Part shown: piece after piece, positions 6,547 to 12,498 of the stretch | How the letters are laid out: every line of letters begins with the position of its first letter | Position numbering within the stretch: the first letter of the stretch is position 1 | Source of the DNA: CAZNQW01 sp964575225 | GTDB taxonomy: Bacteria > Chloroflexota > Anaerolineae > JAAYZQ01 | Length of the DNA: 19,585 nt | Assembly (NCBI GenBank): GCA_964575225.1 | Contig: CAZNQW010000046.1 | Span: 1 to 19,585 of the forward strand | Reading direction: 5' to 3' | Made by a program: the position numbers and the translations under genes | The notes under the pieces: model-generated | Databases searched by the model: none | Told to the model about the DNA's origin: nothing | The model's input: the letters and a program-made list of their open reading frames with translations, nothing else

Positions 6547-7173
6547 GTGGAACTCGATGCTTCGGCTGAGACCGAAAAAGAACTATTCGCAGGCCTGCGG
6601 GCAGGCGATCCGAGCAGCTTTCGCCGCATGGTCGAGCTGAATTCGGCCAACATCTATCAGGTGGCCCTCAAGCTCATGGGCGATGAGCAGGAGGCCGAGG
6701 ATGTTTTGCAGGAGACCTTTCTCAGCGCCTTTGAGGCCATCGATCGCTTTGAGGGGCGGTCCAAGTTATCGACCTGGCTGTACCGCATTGCCTACAATGC
6801 CAGTCTCATGCGGTTGCGCAAGCAGGGCACCATGACGACCTTTTCCCTGGAACAGACCTTGCCCGATGGGGAAGAATTGATGGGCCAGGAGTCTCGGCAT
6901 CTGGTGGACTGGTCGACCGTTCCCGACGATCTGTTACTGTCAGCAGAGGCGCGGCAAGAGATGGATCGAGCCATCGCCGACCTGCCCGAGTCGTTGCGCT
7001 CGACCTTTGTCCTGAGGGATGTGCAAGGACTGTCGGGCATGGAGACGGCTGAGGTGTTGGGCATATCGGTTCAGGCGGTCAAAAACCGACTACATCGGGC
7101 CCGCTTGCGTCTGCGAGATCGGCTCTCGGATTACTTCATCGAGCGGGTGGTGGACTCGCAGGCGGCAGCCTGA
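6547..7173 (+). CDS. ECF-family RNA polymerase sigma factor
   Basis: A 208-residue alternative sigma factor. Region 2 runs from ELFAGLRAGDPSSFRRMVELN through DEQEAEDVLQETFLSAFEAIDRFEGRSKLSTWLYRIAYNASLMRLRK, with the typical DVLQETF and WLYRIAYN motifs. Region 4 has LPESLRSTFVLRDVQGLSGMETAEVLGISVQAVKNRLHRARLRLRDRL, the helix-turn-helix that reads the -35 element. Regions 1.1 and 3 are absent, as in group 4 factors. GTG 6547 is preferred because AGGAG (6537-6541) lies five bases upstream; a longer TTG start at 6517 has no such site and lies inside the promoter. It is followed at 20 bases by a small zinc-finger anti-sigma gene, and its presumed target promoter sits before itself and before the downstream redox operon. 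Confidence 0.94.
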   Translation: MELDASAETEKELFAGLRAGDPSSFRRMVELNSANIYQVALKLMGDEQEAEDVLQETFLSAFEAIDRFEGRSKLSTWLYRIAYNASLMRLRKQGTMTTFSLEQTLPDGEELMGQESRHLVDWSTVPDDLLLSAEARQEMDRAIADLPESLRSTFVLRDVQGLSGMETAEVLGISVQAVKNRLHRARLRLRDRLSDYFIERVVDSQAAA

Positions 7174-7193
7174 CACCGGAAGGAGTGGCGACT

Positions 7194-7439
7194 GTGTCAA
7201 CCCAGCACGATCACGGCCTCTGCAAGCAACTTCTCTCCCAGTTTTCCGACTATATCGACGGTGAACTGGACGATGCGGTCTGCGCCGATTTGGAAGCCCA
7301 TCTGGCCGATTGCCCCGATTGTCGGATTTTGGTCGATACTCTGCGCAAGACGGTCTCTCTGTACCACGACCAACCCCAGCCCGAGTTGCCTGCCGATGTG
7401 CAGAGGCGTTTGTTCAAGGTGCTCAGGTTGGAGCGATGA
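7194..7439 (+). CDS. Soluble ZAS-type anti-sigma factor (zf-HC2, RsrA-like)
   Basis: An 81-residue cytoplasmic protein with no membrane segment. It has H36-x3-C40-x2-C43 (HLADCPDC) preceded by cysteines at 10 and 30, the zinc-binding anti-sigma (ZAS) arrangement, and the SDYIDGELDD segment usual in zf-HC2 domains. In RsrA and relatives, oxidation of the zinc cysteines releases the cognate ECF sigma factor. That this one senses thiol oxidation is inferred from the motif, its soluble nature and the adjacent thiol oxidoreductases. Start chosen at GTG 7194, eight bases after AAGGAG (7180-7185); an earlier GTG at 7185 overlaps that site. Confidence 0.85.
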   Translation: MSTQHDHGLCKQLLSQFSDYIDGELDDAVCADLEAHLADCPDCRILVDTLRKTVSLYHDQPQPELPADVQRRLFKVLRLER

Positions 7440-7486
7440 CCAGGCCGGGGTTCAGCATTGGAAAGTGGGGAAAAGGAAAAAGACCA

Positions 7487-7519
7487 TGAAACCTTTGCCC
7501 TACTTTTGCATCTAAAGGA
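7487..7519 (+). promoter_or_regulatory. ECF-type promoter of the disulfide-oxidoreductase operon
   Basis: TGAAACCTTT (7487-7496), ten bases unrelated to those in the other copy, then TGCATCTAAAGGA (7507-7519). This matches the site before the sigma gene in both blocks and in spacing. Predicted start about 7522, leaving a leader of roughly 48 bases that contains a small hairpin (TGGGCC 7523-7528 with GGCCCA 7535-7540) and the ribosome-binding site of the next gene. Confidence 0.72.
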
Positions 7520-7569
7520 CTGTGGGCCAGAAAAGGCCCAAAATTTTGATAGAACGTGGGAGGTTTGAC

Positions 7570-8226
7570 ATGTCGTTGATTTCAAAGAAGGATGCCGAGC
7601 ATCTTCGTAAGGAATTCGAGTCCGGTCTGGTTCGACCGGTTCATCTGGTCATGTTTACCCAAGCTCATGAATGTCAGTTCTGCACCGAAACGCGCCAAAT
7701 TGTGGAAGAGCTTGCCGAGCTATCGGACAAGATCACAGCCAGAATCTATGATTTTGTCGATGAAAAGCAGGTGGCAGAATCGTACGCCATTGACAAGATC
7801 CCCGCCATTGCCATCGTAGCCGAAGAGGATGGCCAAGAAGTGGACTATGGCATCCGCTTCTATGGCATTCCGTCTGGATACGAGTTCAGCAGCATTGTGG
7901 AAGATATCGTGGACGTGTCGGTCGGTGATTCGGGCTTGCAGCCCAAGACCCGTGAGGCAGTGGCAGGCATCACCGAGCCGGTTCACTTGCAGGTGTTTAT
8001 CACGCCTACCTGTCCCTACTGCCCTCAGGCGGTTCGGTTGGCCCACAAGCTGGCGATGGAGAGCGACCTGATCACGGCCGATATGGTGGAGGCCATCGAG
8101 TTTCCCCATCTGGCCAACAAGTATCAGGTCCAGGGCGTGCCCCGCACGGTGATCAACGACACGGTCCATCAGGAGGGCGCGGTTCCCGAGCCGCTGTTGT
8201 TGGCCAAGTTGATGGAGGCCCTGTAG
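7570..8226 (+). CDS. Protein disulfide oxidoreductase (PDO), two thioredoxin-fold units
   Basis: A 218-residue cytosolic dithiol-disulfide oxidoreductase of the glutaredoxin-like PDO family, common in thermophiles and some anaerobes. Two thioredoxin-fold halves are visible, each with a CxxC site: C35-Q-F-C38 in the N-terminal unit (MFTQAHECQFC) and C148-P-Y-C151 in the C-terminal unit (VFITPTCPYC). Each half has a cis-proline region (DKIPAIAIV and QGVPRTVIN). PDOs usually receive electrons from a thioredoxin-reductase-like enzyme and reduce or isomerise cytosolic disulfides. ATG 7570 has GGGAGG about seven bases upstream; a longer frame from 7522 begins inside the leader hairpin. It heads the operon running to the selenocysteine glutaredoxin and lies behind the ECF promoter. 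Confidence 0.93.
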   Translation: MSLISKKDAEHLRKEFESGLVRPVHLVMFTQAHECQFCTETRQIVEELAELSDKITARIYDFVDEKQVAESYAIDKIPAIAIVAEEDGQEVDYGIRFYGIPSGYEFSSIVEDIVDVSVGDSGLQPKTREAVAGITEPVHLQVFITPTCPYCPQAVRLAHKLAMESDLITADMVEAIEFPHLANKYQVQGVPRTVINDTVHQEGAVPEPLLLAKLMEAL

Positions 8227-8265
8227 GTAGGGGGCATTCACAGGCGCTTGAGGTAGGGGGCTGCC

Positions 8266-8685
8266 ATGAGCGACGCCAAAGTGACCTGGGTGGAAGAGAT
8301 GCAGTTCGTGGCCGAGTCGGCGGGCCATGCCATCGTGCTGGATGGCGCCCCCGGCTTTGGCCACGATACCGGCATCCCCCCGATGCGCTTGCTGTTGCTG
8401 GGCGCCGCAGGCTGCTCGGCGATGGACGTCATGCACATCCTCAAGAGCCGCATGCGCAAGCCGGTGACCGGGCTAAAGGTCGAGGTGAGCGCCGAGCAAG
8501 CCGAGGAACACCCCAAGGTCTATACCCAGATCGAGCTTTTGTATCGGGTCAAGGGGCGCGGCTTAATGGAGAAGGATGTGCGGCGGGCCATCGATCTGTC
8601 CCACGAAAAGTTTTGCGGGGCGGCCATCATGCTGGGCAAAACCGCCCAGATTGTGACCCGCTACGAGATCGAAGAAGAGGCGTGA
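8266..8685 (+). CDS. OsmC family peroxiredoxin-like protein
   Basis: A 139-residue member of the OsmC/Ohr superfamily, whose characterised members reduce organic or inorganic hydroperoxides with a pair of cysteines. The family pattern is clear: an N-terminal beta region, then PMRLLLLGAAGCSAMDVMHILKSR with C50 at the start of the central helix, and a second cysteine at 117 (LSHEKFCGAA). Both redox positions are cysteine here; some family members carry Sec at the first. It belongs to the less characterised OsmC-like group rather than to Ohr proper. ATG 8266 follows a GAGGTAGGGGG ribosome-binding region. It lies 39 bases after PDO in the same operon, consistent with a peroxide/thiol stress role. 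Confidence 0.9.
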   Translation: MSDAKVTWVEEMQFVAESAGHAIVLDGAPGFGHDTGIPPMRLLLLGAAGCSAMDVMHILKSRMRKPVTGLKVEVSAEQAEEHPKVYTQIELLYRVKGRGLMEKDVRRAIDLSHEKFCGAAIMLGKTAQIVTRYEIEEEA

Positions 8686-8751
8686 GTGGTGAGCATCCAG
8701 AAGAACAGCACGATGCTGAGCGGGGGCCTGTGCCCGCGAGGAACTTGATAC

Positions 8752-8976
8752 GTGCCTGAAGAGAGCCCTTTTTGGGCCGAGATTGTGCCCAAGGTGGACG
8801 CCACTGTCTGTCGGCGCTGTGCCGATTGTGCGCCGGTAGCTGCCTGCTTGGCTCATGCCTTTCGCCGGGATGGGGAAACCGCTCTGCCTGAGGTCGATGG
8901 CAGCCTTTGTTTTGGCTGTTTTTCTTGCGTGACGGCCTGTCGCTTTGGCGCCATTCTCATGCCTCGCAAACGTTAG
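8752..8976 (+). CDS. Small ferredoxin-like protein with two 4Fe-4S motifs
   Basis: A 74-residue protein with eight cysteines in two sets: C20-x2-C23-x2-C26-x5-C32 and C53-x2-C56-x2-C59-x3-C63. This is enough for two [4Fe-4S] clusters. The first set has an expanded last spacing and neither set ends in the usual CP, so it is an atypical ferredoxin. GTG 8752 has GAGGA nine bases upstream. The same frame is open upstream to GTG 8686 apart from one TGA at 8746-8748 (see findings), so the N-terminus is uncertain. It probably serves as an electron carrier for neighbouring redox proteins, inferred only from location. Confidence 0.75.
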   Translation: MPEESPFWAEIVPKVDATVCRRCADCAPVAACLAHAFRRDGETALPEVDGSLCFGCFSCVTACRFGAILMPRKR

Positions 8977-9005
8977 AGGCACCATTTGTTTTTTGAGGAA
9001 GAATG

Positions 9006-9515
9006 ATGAGCATAATTGTCTATACGACTCCCACTTGACCCTATTGCTACCAGGTGAAAGAGTTTCTTTCGCGTCAGGGTGTGCGCTATGTGGAAAAGAA
9101 CGTGACAGCCGACCCTCAGGCTGCCAAGGAAATGGTGAAGGCGTCGGGGCAACGGGGCGTCCCAGTGATCACTGTCGATGGGCAAGTGGTGGTTGGTTTT
9201 GATCAGCCGCGCTTGATGAAGTTGCTCAAGGCCAAAAAGCCACGGCTCGGTGCGTCTATCGCTGACGCGGCCTCTCAGGCCCGCAAAAAGCCGGGCATCC
9301 CTTCCTCAGGGGCTTATGTGGGACGTGTGAATCCCGGCTCGGCGGCGCAGCGGGCGGGGCTTGCAGCCGGGGATGTGATCGTCGCCTTTGGGGGCCAGCC
9401 GGTGACCCGCGCCGATGATGTCCATCGCCTGGTAGCCGAATGGCCCCAGGGCCTGGAGGTTTCGGTCGACTACCTGCGCGCTGGCCAAAAGAGGGAAACC
9501 CTCATCCGCCTTTAG
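9006..9515 (+). CDS. Selenocysteine glutaredoxin fused to a PDZ domain (TGA recoded as Sec)
   Basis: From ATG 9006 (GAGG seven bases upstream; a second ATG at 9003 is too close) to TAG 9513-9515, the frame has one TGA at 9036-9038. Reading it as Sec gives 169 residues beginning SIIVYTTPT-U11-P-Y-C14-YQVKEFL. This is a textbook glutaredoxin/NrdH-like opening with Sec replacing the catalytic first cysteine of CPYC. The fold continues with cis-proline GVPVITVDG (51-59) and the VVGFDQPRLMKLL segment. After a linker of about 20 residues comes a PDZ domain (about 100-169: GAYVGRVNPGSAAQRAGLAAGDVIVAFGGQPV). Glutaredoxin-like selenoproteins are an established bacterial family. A SECIS-like hairpin follows at 9054-9072. 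An ORF caller would start at GTG 9054 and lose the active site. The stop overlaps the opposing relic gene within TTAG. Confidence 0.87.
9054..9072 (+). promoter_or_regulatory. bSECIS-like stem-loop, selenocysteine glutaredoxin
   Basis: GTGAAAG (9054-9060) pairs with CTTTCGC (9066-9072), seven pairs including one U-G, closing the loop AGTTT. G9062 is the second loop base and lies 24 nucleotides after the TGA, within the usual bacterial SECIS window. Confidence 0.7.
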
Positions 9516-10129
9516 CCGGGCGCTTTGGCTGAAAACGGCCGCCGCACGATCTGGACCCCTTTGGATAGGGCGTGCAGGCCCACATCCCACAGGTGATGCA
9601 TCCCCCATCGCCTTTGCAGGTAGTGGGGAAACCCGAGAAATCGGGGACGCAGGCGGCCATCGCTGGGGCCCTGGGCCGTGCGCAGATAATAAAACCAGAA
9701 TAGGGGTAGCCAGCCCAAGGTACCATCTGGGGGACTGGTGATCGTTCGAAACTCTATGCGCTCGAGGCTTGACACGGGCGCATGGTTCATTTTCTGGAGG
9801 ATTGTGTCGGGCACGGGGGTGTGCAGCGTTTTTTTCACGTACAGTAGGGTTTCCCGCACAGGAAGGAGCAGACGCCGTTTTTCGGCCTGTTCGAACAGTC
9901 GGTCCCAGTCCAGTTCGTCGGCACAGTCCCGGATCACCAGAGTGGCGTCGGCCAGCCACTGCACCTGACCCAGGGGATTCCATCGCGCGCCGTGCGTACA
10001 CAGGTGCAGCAATTGATCGGCTGGATCCAGGGTGTGTGTGGGCACGCCCTCCAGCGTCAAGGGTTGTGCGGCGTGCCAAAAGTCCTCGTCGGCCTGGTCG
10101 TAACAAAAGTGAAAGAGGGCGTGCCAGAT
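9512..10129 (-). pseudogene. Nucleotidyltransferase (NTP_transf_5-like), N-terminally truncated relic
   Basis: An open stretch of 205 codons with the C-terminal half of the uncharacterised nucleotidyltransferase family. Recognisable pieces are IWHALFHF (the family's LHW-type segment), QPLTLEGVPTHTLDPADQLLHLCTHGARWN, VQWLADATLVIRD and LDWDRLFEQAEKRR. The N-terminal half, about 150 residues including the nucleotide-binding Gly/Asp motif, is missing. What stands directly upstream in the same frame is a truncated PqqD-like gene ending in TAG at 10130-10132. A TTG at 10058-10060 could in principle start a 182-residue product, but no functional enzyme is expected. Confidence 0.7.
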
Positions 10130-10294
10130 CTACTTTGTGCAGGCGCCCGCGTCGACCAGATCCCGGATGGCACTGCCGACTGGGTTGAGGCTGTGGTAGT
10201 TGCCGGTGTCAAAGTCGATCATGACCGACTCGCCGTCAATGGTTTCATGAGCGACCCGGGGGCGATTGATGCAAAAACGGTTCAGCGGGTTCAT
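10130..10294 (-). CDS. Truncated PqqD-like (RRE-type) protein
   Basis: A 54-residue ORF starting at ATG 10292-10294 with AGGAG five bases upstream. The protein reads like the N-terminal part of PqqD-family proteins: RPRVAHETIDGESVMIDFDTGNYHSLNPVGSAIRDLV, with the VxIDxxTGxYxSLNxxGxxIWxLL pattern. Intact members are about 90 residues and continue with a helical C-terminal part that is absent here. The TAG is followed in frame by nucleotidyltransferase sequence, so a deletion appears to have joined the two genes. PqqD-like domains recognise precursor peptides in RiPP biosynthesis, and PqqD-nucleotidyltransferase pairs occur in lasso-peptide-like loci; this may be a remnant of one. Too short for the usual annotation cut-offs. 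Confidence 0.6.
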   Translation of the reverse strand: MNPLNRFCINRPRVAHETIDGESVMIDFDTGNYHSLNPVGSAIRDLVDAGACTK

Positions 10295-10393
10295 GGGTGC
10301 TCCTGCGCCTTGATGGTTCTACTCGCTCGTGTGCAGATGGTCGCTTCAGCACACTCCAAGCGGAAGATCAAGTTATGGTCGGCGATTCCCGGT

Positions 10394-10422
10394 TTGGCTT
10401 TTCATCCGAATCGTGCTATAAT
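10394..10422 (+). promoter_or_regulatory. Extended -10 promoter for the HIT-maf-mutM operon
   Basis: TTGGCT (10394-10399), 17-base spacer, consensus TATAAT (10417-10422) with TG one base upstream (10414-10415). Transcription would start near 10429, about 30 bases before the HIT start codon. Confidence 0.75.
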
Positions 10423-10459
10423 CAACTCAATTATCAGCCCAATCACTGAGGTTCTGCTT

Positions 10460-10903
10460 GTGACGTCGTCATGTATCTTCTGCGACATTGTACGGGGGGC
10501 GGCCCCTGCCAGCATCGTCTACAGCGATGAGCAGGTCATGGCCTTTATGGACATCCGGCCCATCAACCCAGGCAAGATGCTTGTGATCCCTCGTACTCAT
10601 GCGGCTTGCCTGGCCGAGCTACAGTCCGAGCTGGGTGGCCAGATGTTCCAGGTGGCCATGCGCCTGGCGCAGGCCGTCCGGCAGACCTCCTTGAACTGTG
10701 AAGGAGTCAACCTGTTTCTGGCCGATGGTGCCATCGCCGGGCAAGAAGTCTTTCACGTCCACTTGCATGTCCTGCCGCGCTTTCGGGGGGATGGCTTTGG
10801 TTTCCGTTTCGGCCCGGATTACGGCACCCTTCCCGCTCGGGACGCTCTGGATGGAATCGCGGCTGCCATCCGGCAGCAGTTGGAGGCGGCCAATGGGACC
10901 TGA
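10460..10903 (+). CDS. HIT family nucleotide-binding hydrolase
   Basis: A 147-residue histidine triad protein, predicted to hydrolyse or transfer nucleoside phosphate groups (HINT/Fhit-like; substrate unknown). The triad is HVHLHVLPR (His 99, 101, 103), preceded by CIFCDI with a C5-x2-C8 zinc-type pair, the DIRPINPGKMLVIPRTHAACL core and the NCEGVNLFLADGAIAGQEVFH loop. Family order and length are normal. I choose GTG 10460, with GAGG about eight bases upstream; the frame is open far upstream but that part overlaps the promoter and relic genes. It overlaps the maf start by 11 bases, so translation is likely coupled. Confidence 0.92.
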   Translation: MTSSCIFCDIVRGAAPASIVYSDEQVMAFMDIRPINPGKMLVIPRTHAACLAELQSELGGQMFQVAMRLAQAVRQTSLNCEGVNLFLADGAIAGQEVFHVHLHVLPRFRGDGFGFRFGPDYGTLPARDALDGIAAAIRQQLEAANGT

Positions 10904-11579
10904 TCTGCGCATCCGGCGGTTGGTCCTGGCTTCGGGTTCGCCTCGGCGCAGGCAGCTCTTGTCGCTGTTGGGGTTGCCTTTCGTGATCAAAGCCGCCGGT
11001 GTGGACGAACAAGCGTTGGCCGGCGAATCGCCCACCGAATTGGTGGCCCGTGTGAGCCAGGCCAAGGCCCGAGCTGTGTCCGACGTGCGTCCTGACGAAC
11101 TGGTGGTAGCCGCCGACACGATCGTCGTGCTCGATGGCCGGGTGCTGGGAAAACCGATGGATCTGGCCGATGCGGTTCGGATGTTGCAGGACCTGCGGAG
11201 CCGGGCCCATCTGGTGTACAGTGGGGTGAGTGTGTGGCACCCCGCCACGGACCGTTTGGTGTACGAGTTGGCCGAAAGCCGGGTCTGGATGCGCGCCTAC
11301 AGCGATGCCGAGATCGAGCGCTACGTGGACGGCGGCGATCCCATGGACAAGGCGGGCGCCTATGGCATCCAACACGCCGGTTTCAAGCCGGCCGAGCGGG
11401 TGGAGGGATGCTGGCTGAGCGTCATGGGGCTGCCTCTGTGTCACGTGGAGCGGGCGCTCGAATCGCTCGGCGTCGCGGTGCCGGCGGATGTCCCGGGGAG
11501 CTGTCGGGTCTTTAACCAGATCGAGTGTACGGTACCCTGGGTGAACCTCCGTGGAGCACTCGACGGGGTACGCAGGTAG
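10893..11579 (+). CDS. maf: Maf family nucleoside triphosphate pyrophosphatase
   Basis: Predicted cytoplasmic house-cleaning pyrophosphatase that hydrolyses dTTP/UTP-type or modified nucleotides to monophosphates; some family members inhibit septum formation. The 228-residue protein shows all the Maf motifs: LASGSPRRRQLL (residues 12-23, S-x-RR), GESPTELVARVSQAKARAV, VAADTIVVLDGRVLGKP, YSGVSVW and YVDGGDPMDKAGAYGIQ. It is about 30 residues longer than typical, owing to a C-terminal tail after VMGLPLCHVERAL that I do not recognise. ATG 10893 has GGAGG about six bases upstream and lies inside the end of the HIT gene. mutM follows 33 bases downstream, a sensible pairing with nucleotide sanitation. 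Confidence 0.93.
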   Translation: MGPDLRIRRLVLASGSPRRRQLLSLLGLPFVIKAAGVDEQALAGESPTELVARVSQAKARAVSDVRPDELVVAADTIVVLDGRVLGKPMDLADAVRMLQDLRSRAHLVYSGVSVWHPATDRLVYELAESRVWMRAYSDAEIERYVDGGDPMDKAGAYGIQHAGFKPAERVEGCWLSVMGLPLCHVERALESLGVAVPADVPGSCRVFNQIECTVPWVNLRGALDGVRR

Positions 11580-11612
11580 GGCCTGGGCGTTAGCCGGCTG
11601 GGGAGGACGGTT

Positions 11613-12428
11613 TTGCCAGAGCTTCCAGAGGTCGAGACCCTGGCTCGGGGGTTGCGCGAGCTGCTGGTGGGGCGGCGATTCACGGCCGTCCATATCCGCT
11701 GGCCGCGTACCTTGGCCCGACCTGAACCGGAGCGATTCGCCCAGGAACTCGTCGGGCGGCAGATCCGGTCGGTGGGCCGGCGGGGAAAATATGTGGTCAT
11801 GGGCCTGGATCGAGGCTGTTTGCTGATCCATCTCAAGATGAGTGGGCGTTTGTCGGTGGCGCCTGCCGGTGACCCTGTGGACGGTCACACCCATACCCTG
11901 TTCGATCTGGACGATGGCTTTCAGCTCCGCTTTCGGGATGTGCGCAAGTTCGGGCGTGTGTATCTGGTCCAAGAGATGGACCAGGTCACAGGCATTCTCG
12001 GCCCAGAGCCCTTGGCTGAGGATCTGACTTTGGAGGGCTTTGCCGCCCTGCTGACGCGGCGTTCGGGTCGCCTCAAATCGCTCCTTTTGAACCAGACGTT
12101 TCTGGCGGGCCTGGGCAACATCTATGCCGACGAATCCCTCTTTGCCGCGGGCCTGCACCCACTGCGCATGGCCAACAGCCTGACGGCTGACGAGAAAGCC
12201 CGGCTGTATCATGCCATTCGTGGGGTGCTGAGCCGGGCCGTCGATGGCCGCGGAACCACGCTGGAGGGCCGAGGGTATGTGGATGCCACAGGCCAGCCCG
12301 GCTCTTACCAGAACCGGATCGCTGTCTATGGCCGCACCGGCGAGCCGTGTGCCGTCTGCGGCGCCGCCATTGAACGAATCGTCGTCGGTGGAAGATCGAC
12401 CCACTATTGTCCCCGCTGCCAGGCGTAA
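11613..12428 (+). CDS. mutM: Formamidopyrimidine-DNA glycosylase (Fpg/MutM)
   Basis: Base-excision repair glycosylase/AP lyase that removes 8-oxoguanine and formamidopyrimidines from DNA. The start MPELPEVETL gives the catalytic N-terminal proline (P2) and E3; the conserved lysine is K59 (GRRGKYVV). Further family features are HLKMSGRL, DVRKFGRV, the helix-two-turn-helix with LLNQTFLAGLGNIYADESLF, and a C-terminal zinc finger CAVC-x16-CPRC (from C-A-V-C-G to the end). At 271 residues it is normal length. The start codon is TTG 11613, fixed by the required MPE terminus, with GGGGAGGA about six bases upstream. It is last of the HIT-maf-mutM run. Confidence 0.97.
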   Translation: MPELPEVETLARGLRELLVGRRFTAVHIRWPRTLARPEPERFAQELVGRQIRSVGRRGKYVVMGLDRGCLLIHLKMSGRLSVAPAGDPVDGHTHTLFDLDDGFQLRFRDVRKFGRVYLVQEMDQVTGILGPEPLAEDLTLEGFAALLTRRSGRLKSLLLNQTFLAGLGNIYADESLFAAGLHPLRMANSLTADEKARLYHAIRGVLSRAVDGRGTTLEGRGYVDATGQPGSYQNRIAVYGRTGEPCAVCGAAIERIVVGGRSTHYCPRCQA

Positions 12429-12498
12429 AAGCCTGCTGTTACGCAGTCTTCTGTGAGGGCCTGGCAGTTGGCGCCTTTCCTTTTCGGGGAGGAAGCTG

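Noticed and set aside
7486..7515. A nine-residue leader-peptide ORF (MKPLPYFCI) with an AAAAGGAAAA-like site before a hairpin, suggesting attenuation.
   Set aside because: Its ATGAAACCTTT and ATCTAAAGG parts are exactly the two conserved blocks shared with the promoter before the sigma gene, so the ORF is better explained as chance coding within a promoter.
9306..10106. A 266-codon minus-strand frame overlapping the glutaredoxin and relic genes.
   Set aside because: Low-complexity Arg/Pro/Ala-rich translation with no family features; it is a frame shadow of the GC-rich nucleotidyltransferase relic and of the PDZ region.
10130..10132. In-frame TAG between PqqD-like and nucleotidyltransferase sequence, as possible pyrrolysine readthrough.
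   Set aside because: The sequences on each side belong to different families, each missing its adjoining half; a deletion junction explains this without recoding.
10707..12404. A 565-codon minus-strand open frame opposite HIT, maf and mutM.
   Set aside because: It is antisense to three clear genes, has no recognisable domain, and long antisense frames are common in GC-rich DNA.
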